7,984 nucleotides of DNA from Alphaproteobacteria bacterium (GTDB taxonomy: Bacteria > Pseudomonadota > Alphaproteobacteria > Rhizobiales > Rhizobiaceae). Each line of letters begins with the position of its first letter. Position 1 is the first letter of the stretch. Under the pieces are notes generated by a model. The model saw only the letters and a list, made by a program, of their open reading frames with translations. It was not told the origin of the DNA and made no database searches. The DNA is taken from assembly GCA_017308345.1 (NCBI GenBank), contig JAFKFE010000198.1, positions 1 to 7,984 of the forward strand. Direction: 5' to 3'. The translations under genes and the position numbers were made by a program. Shown in pieces: positions 6,020-7,984 of this stretch.

Positions 6020-6953
6020 TGAACAATCCGGCAGAGAGGCGGGCGAAGGCCGCGTCAAGAACGCGATCCTGATAGCCGGGCCGACAGCCAGCGGCAAGTC
6101 GGCGCTGGCGCTCGATCTTGCCGAACGCGGCGGCGGGGTCATCGTCAACACCGATTCCATGCAGGGTTATTCGGTCCTCGACGTCTTGACGGCGCGGCCG
6201 AGCGCCGCGGAGATGGCACGCGTGCCGCACTTCCTCTATGGCCATGTGCACCCCTCCAAGGCCTATTCCACCGGCGCCTGGCTGCGCGATGTGACAAGGC
6301 TGACGGAAGACGGCGTCCTGTCGGGCCGGCCCGTCATCTTCGTCGGCGGCACCGGGCTCTATTTCCGCGCGCTGGCCGAAGGCATCTCGGATATGCCGGA
6401 CATTCCGCCGGCCGTGCGCGAGCGCTGGCGCTACGAGCTCAAGGAACAAGGGGCCGAAAGGCTGCATCGCCTGCTGATGCGCGAGGATTCGGCCGTGGCC
6501 ATGCAGCTCAGGCCGACCGACGGTCAGCGTATCGTGCGCGCGCTCGAAGTGTTCGACGCCTCGGGACGCTCGATCCTGGAATGGCAGGCGGCGCAGGGCC
6601 GACCGCTGATCGATCGCGACAGCGCGCGCTTCCTGGTCATCGAGCCGGACCGGGAGCAACTGGTCCAGCGCATAGAGGCGCGTTTCGACCAGATGCTCGA
6701 CAAGGGCGCGCTCGACGAAGTGCGTCAGCTCACGGCGCTTGGCCTCGATCCTGACCTGCCGGCGATGAAAGCGATCGGCGTGCGCGAGCTGCGGGCGGCG
6801 ATGGCTGGAGAGTCAGGTTTTCCGGAGGCGATCGAGCGCGCCAAGATCGCGACCCGACAGTATGCCAAGCGTCAGTCGACCTGGTTCAGACATCAGCTCG
6901 GCGCGGAGTGGCGCAGGCTGCGGCCGGGCGACGACCCGGCAGTCTGGGGCTGA
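6003..6953 (+). CDS. miaA: tRNA dimethylallyltransferase
   Basis: Transfers a dimethylallyl group from dimethylallyl diphosphate to N6 of A37 in tRNAs reading codons that begin with U. The protein has 316 residues. The P-loop GPTASGKS is at 26-33, the DSMQGY motif with the catalytic Asp at 51-56, GGTGLY at 115-120, PTDGQRIVRALE at 171-182, and the C-terminal TRQYAKRQSTWFRHQ at 284-298. GTG at 6003 is the only ATG, GTG or TTG codon between the upstream in-frame stop (5919-5921) and the P-loop, so the start is well fixed unless a non-standard codon is used. The SD is weak (GGGA, 5992-5995). The 5' end overlaps serB head to head, so its promoter must lie within serB coding sequence. Unlike in E. 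coli, no hfq follows. Confidence 0.96.
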   Translation: MAISGIEQSGREAGEGRVKNAILIAGPTASGKSALALDLAERGGGVIVNTDSMQGYSVLDVLTARPSAAEMARVPHFLYGHVHPSKAYSTGAWLRDVTRLTEDGVLSGRPVIFVGGTGLYFRALAEGISDMPDIPPAVRERWRYELKEQGAERLHRLLMREDSAVAMQLRPTDGQRIVRALEVFDASGRSILEWQAAQGRPLIDRDSARFLVIEPDREQLVQRIEARFDQMLDKGALDEVRQLTALGLDPDLPAMKAIGVRELRAAMAGESGFPEAIERAKIATRQYAKRQSTWFRHQLGAEWRRLRPGDDPAVWG

Positions 6954-6967
6954 GCAAAAGCCTTTTT
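6948..6967 (+). terminator. Possible weak terminator at the miaA 3' end
   Basis: GGCT (6948-6951) pairs with AGCC (6959-6962) across a 7-nt loop, extendable by two G-U pairs using the upstream GG, and is followed by TTTTT (6963-6967). The upstream arm includes the first base of the stop codon. The stem is short, so termination would be partial at best. Confidence 0.35.
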
Positions 6968-6985
6968 CAATCAGTACCTTAAAAT

Positions 6986-7009
6986 CCTTGGCTCTAATTC
7001 TCGCCAAGG
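6986..7009 (+). repeat. Perfect 7-bp inverted repeat in the miaA-cyclase gap
   Basis: CCTTGGC (6986-6992) and GCCAAGG (7003-7009) are perfect inverted repeats across an AT-rich 10-nt loop. There is no T-tract, so a terminator is unlikely. It could be an operator for the downstream cyclase gene or an mRNA structure. Confidence 0.45.
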
Positions 7010-7023
7010 TTGTCCGGGTTAAC

Positions 7024-7062
7024 GGTCCGTAAGGTCCGCCATGCCATAACGTCAGGGGTTAT
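7024..7062 (+). repeat. Direct and inverted repeats before the cyclase gene
   Basis: GGTCCG occurs at 7024-7029 and 7033-7038 (9-bp spacing), followed by the inverted repeat ATAAC (7046-7050) / GTTAT (7058-7062), which ends 8 nt before the G-rich ribosome site at 7071-7076. Together with the 6986-7009 palindrome this is an unusually structured 126-bp upstream region. I could not find a convincing -35/-10 pair in it. Confidence 0.35.
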
Positions 7063-7079
7063 AGTGCCGCGGGGAGTTG

Positions 7080-7871
7080 ATGCGTTTCCATAAGGCGGAA
7101 TCCGCATTTTTCGTGTTTATTTTTCTGATCCTGGCCGCCGGCCTGGTGACCTTCCATGCCTATGGCCAATTGCAGGACATCGCCACTGACCTCGATGCCG
7201 CGTCGCGCGTCGACAAGATCATCTATCTCAACAAACTGCTGTTCGTTACCGGCGCGCTACTGGCGACCGCGCTGTTCTTCGGCACCTTCTTCATCTACCC
7301 GCTGATCCGCGGCCAGGTGCGGGAGGAGGGCAAGCTCAGGGCCATGACGGTTTCGCTCAGCGCCCGTTCGCAAACGCTCGAGCAGGCGGCGCTGACCGAC
7401 GGTCTGACCGGCATGCAGAACCGCCGTTATTTCGACGATGCGCTGCGCGAATACCTCCAGGAGTTTCGCCGCATCGACAGGCCGGTCGGGCTTATGATCC
7501 TCGATCTCGATCATTTCAAGCAGGTCAACGACACGCATGGCCATGACGTCGGCGACGAGGTGCTGCGGGCCGTCGCCACCTGCCTGCGGGGCATGACGCG
7601 CTATCACGATGTGGTGGCGCGGCTGGGCGGCGAGGAGTTTGCCGTCGTCACGCCCAACATGGACGTCGAGTTGCTTGCCAGATTCGCCGAGCGCATCCGC
7701 AAGGCGATCGCCAACCTGTCGATCATGTCGGGCAATGTGCGGCTCAAGGTCACCACCAGCGTCGGCCTCGCCGTCTGGGACCACAAGGAAAGCGCGGAGG
7801 ATTTCTACCGCCGCGCCGACCGCCAGCTCTATGAGGCGAAGAAGCAGGGTCGCAACCGCGTCTGCGCCTAA
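7080..7871 (+). CDS. Membrane-bound diguanylate cyclase (GGDEF domain)
   Basis: Makes cyclic di-GMP from two GTP, a second messenger that usually favours attachment and represses motility. It has 263 residues. Two TM helices (about 9-26 and 52-73) enclose a short extracytoplasmic loop of about 25 residues, too small for a known sensor domain. A helical linker (about 78-105) leads into the GGDEF domain, which begins LTDGLTGMQNRRYFD (106-119). Metal and substrate residues are present: Asp142 in LDLDHFK, Asn150, Asp159 in GDE, and the active-site motif GGEEF (183-187). The inhibitory I-site RYHD (174-177) sits exactly five residues before it, so product inhibition is expected. I prefer the ATG at 7080 over the adjoining TTG at 7077; GGGGAG (7071-7076) is the ribosome site, with short spacing. 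No EAL or HAMP domain follows. It stands alone after miaA with its own structured upstream region. Confidence 0.92.
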   Translation: MRFHKAESAFFVFIFLILAAGLVTFHAYGQLQDIATDLDAASRVDKIIYLNKLLFVTGALLATALFFGTFFIYPLIRGQVREEGKLRAMTVSLSARSQTLEQAALTDGLTGMQNRRYFDDALREYLQEFRRIDRPVGLMILDLDHFKQVNDTHGHDVGDEVLRAVATCLRGMTRYHDVVARLGGEEFAVVTPNMDVELLARFAERIRKAIANLSIMSGNVRLKVTTSVGLAVWDHKESAEDFYRRADRQLYEAKKQGRNRVCA

Positions 7872-7984
7872 AATCTCATCATCAAATTCGTGAGGCTGGC
7901 CGCCTGGAGCCGCTTTCTGCGCTTCCGGTGCTCACGGACTTCATGTCCGCTCCGCTCCGGTTCTCGACAGCGACTCCATTCGAC
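7868..7984 (-). CDS. Possible 3' end of a convergent gene, product unknown
   Basis: On the minus strand one frame is open from the window edge for 38 codons and ends with TAG at 7870-7868, overlapping the TAA of the cyclase gene. The peptide is strongly basic and charged (REPERSGHEVREHRKRRKRL) and ends in SLTNLMMRF. Third-position GC seems lower than in the neighbouring genes, and the segment contains a nested inverted repeat, so it may be non-coding. I recognise no domain. The opposite strand also stays open over part of this segment (from GTG at 7890), which lowers confidence in either reading. Confidence 0.25.
   Translation of the reverse strand, partial: VEWSRCREPERSGHEVREHRKRRKRLQAASLTNLMMRF
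7925..7960. repeat. Nested inverted repeat downstream of the cyclase gene
   Basis: CGGAC (7935-7939) and GTCCG (7945-7949) flank a 5-nt loop, and this hairpin sits inside an outer pair of CCGG palindromes (7925-7928 and 7957-7960). No T-tract follows on the plus strand. The layout resembles dispersed intergenic palindromes of rhizobial genomes, but I cannot confirm copy number from one window. Confidence 0.4.

Noticed and set aside
6020..6160. N-terminal extension of SerB from an ATG at 6160
   Set aside because: The added 47 residues are Pro/Ser/Arg-rich and antisense to the miaA P-loop coding region, while the start at 6019 gives an N-terminus of the family type.
5145..6659. 504-codon minus-strand open frame across serB and miaA
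   Set aside because: It is a shifted-frame shadow of serB and antisense to miaA. The Arg-rich composition and absence of motifs fit an artefact.
7019..7033. CtrA-like site (TTAA, 7-bp gap, TTAA) upstream of the cyclase
   Set aside because: Only the first half-site is present; the second position reads TAAG.
1..7984. Defence, mobile or biosynthetic system
   Set aside because: All genes of any length belong to ordinary core families. There are no integrase, transposase, toxin-antitoxin, nuclease or secondary-metabolite genes and no repeat array.

Overview
The window is GC-rich chromosomal DNA with the gene content and order of an alphaproteobacterium of the order Hyphomicrobiales (Rhizobiales). 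The protein sequences look closest to Mesorhizobium and its relatives; that is my recognition from memory, not a search. It appears to be a core, vertically inherited region: I see no insertion sequence, phage gene, CRISPR array, tRNA or rRNA.

Layout, left to right. (1) The 3' part of folA (dihydrofolate reductase), cut by the left edge. (2) After a 141-bp gap with a good promoter candidate comes a tightly packed hflK-hflC-DUF2065 operon. (3) A 140-bp gap leads to a Do/DegP-type periplasmic serine protease gene, closed by a strong intrinsic terminator. (4) On the minus strand, serB (phosphoserine phosphatase) and a RimJ/RimL-like GNAT acetyltransferase gene are fused by a 4-bp ATGA overlap and run toward the protease gene; the terminator hairpin contains the last codons of the acetyltransferase gene. 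(5) miaA (tRNA dimethylallyltransferase) runs away from serB on the plus strand, and the two 5' ends overlap head to head by 17 bp. (6) After 126 bp with several small repeats comes a two-TM membrane GGDEF diguanylate cyclase. (7) The last 113 bp hold a nested inverted repeat, and a minus-strand frame stays open to the edge, ending on the cyclase stop codon.

How they fit together: HflK, HflC and the Do protease are envelope quality-control proteins. HflKC is the SPFH scaffold that in other bacteria surrounds the FtsH protease in the inner membrane, and the Do protease degrades or chaperones misfolded proteins in the periplasm. FolA, SerB and MiaA are housekeeping enzymes (folate, serine, tRNA modification). 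The cyclase probably feeds c-di-GMP signalling and carries an intact feedback-inhibition site. In E. coli, miaA lies upstream of hfq-hflX-hflK-hflC-yjeT in one cluster; here hflK-hflC-DUF2065 is kept together and miaA is near but divergent, with no hfq or hflX in between.

I found no convincing undescribed system. The points most worth checking are regulatory or architectural: the promoter with its -10 inside an inverted repeat before hflK, the terminator inside the acetyltransferase coding sequence, the serB/miaA 5' overlap, and the structured segments on either side of the cyclase gene.
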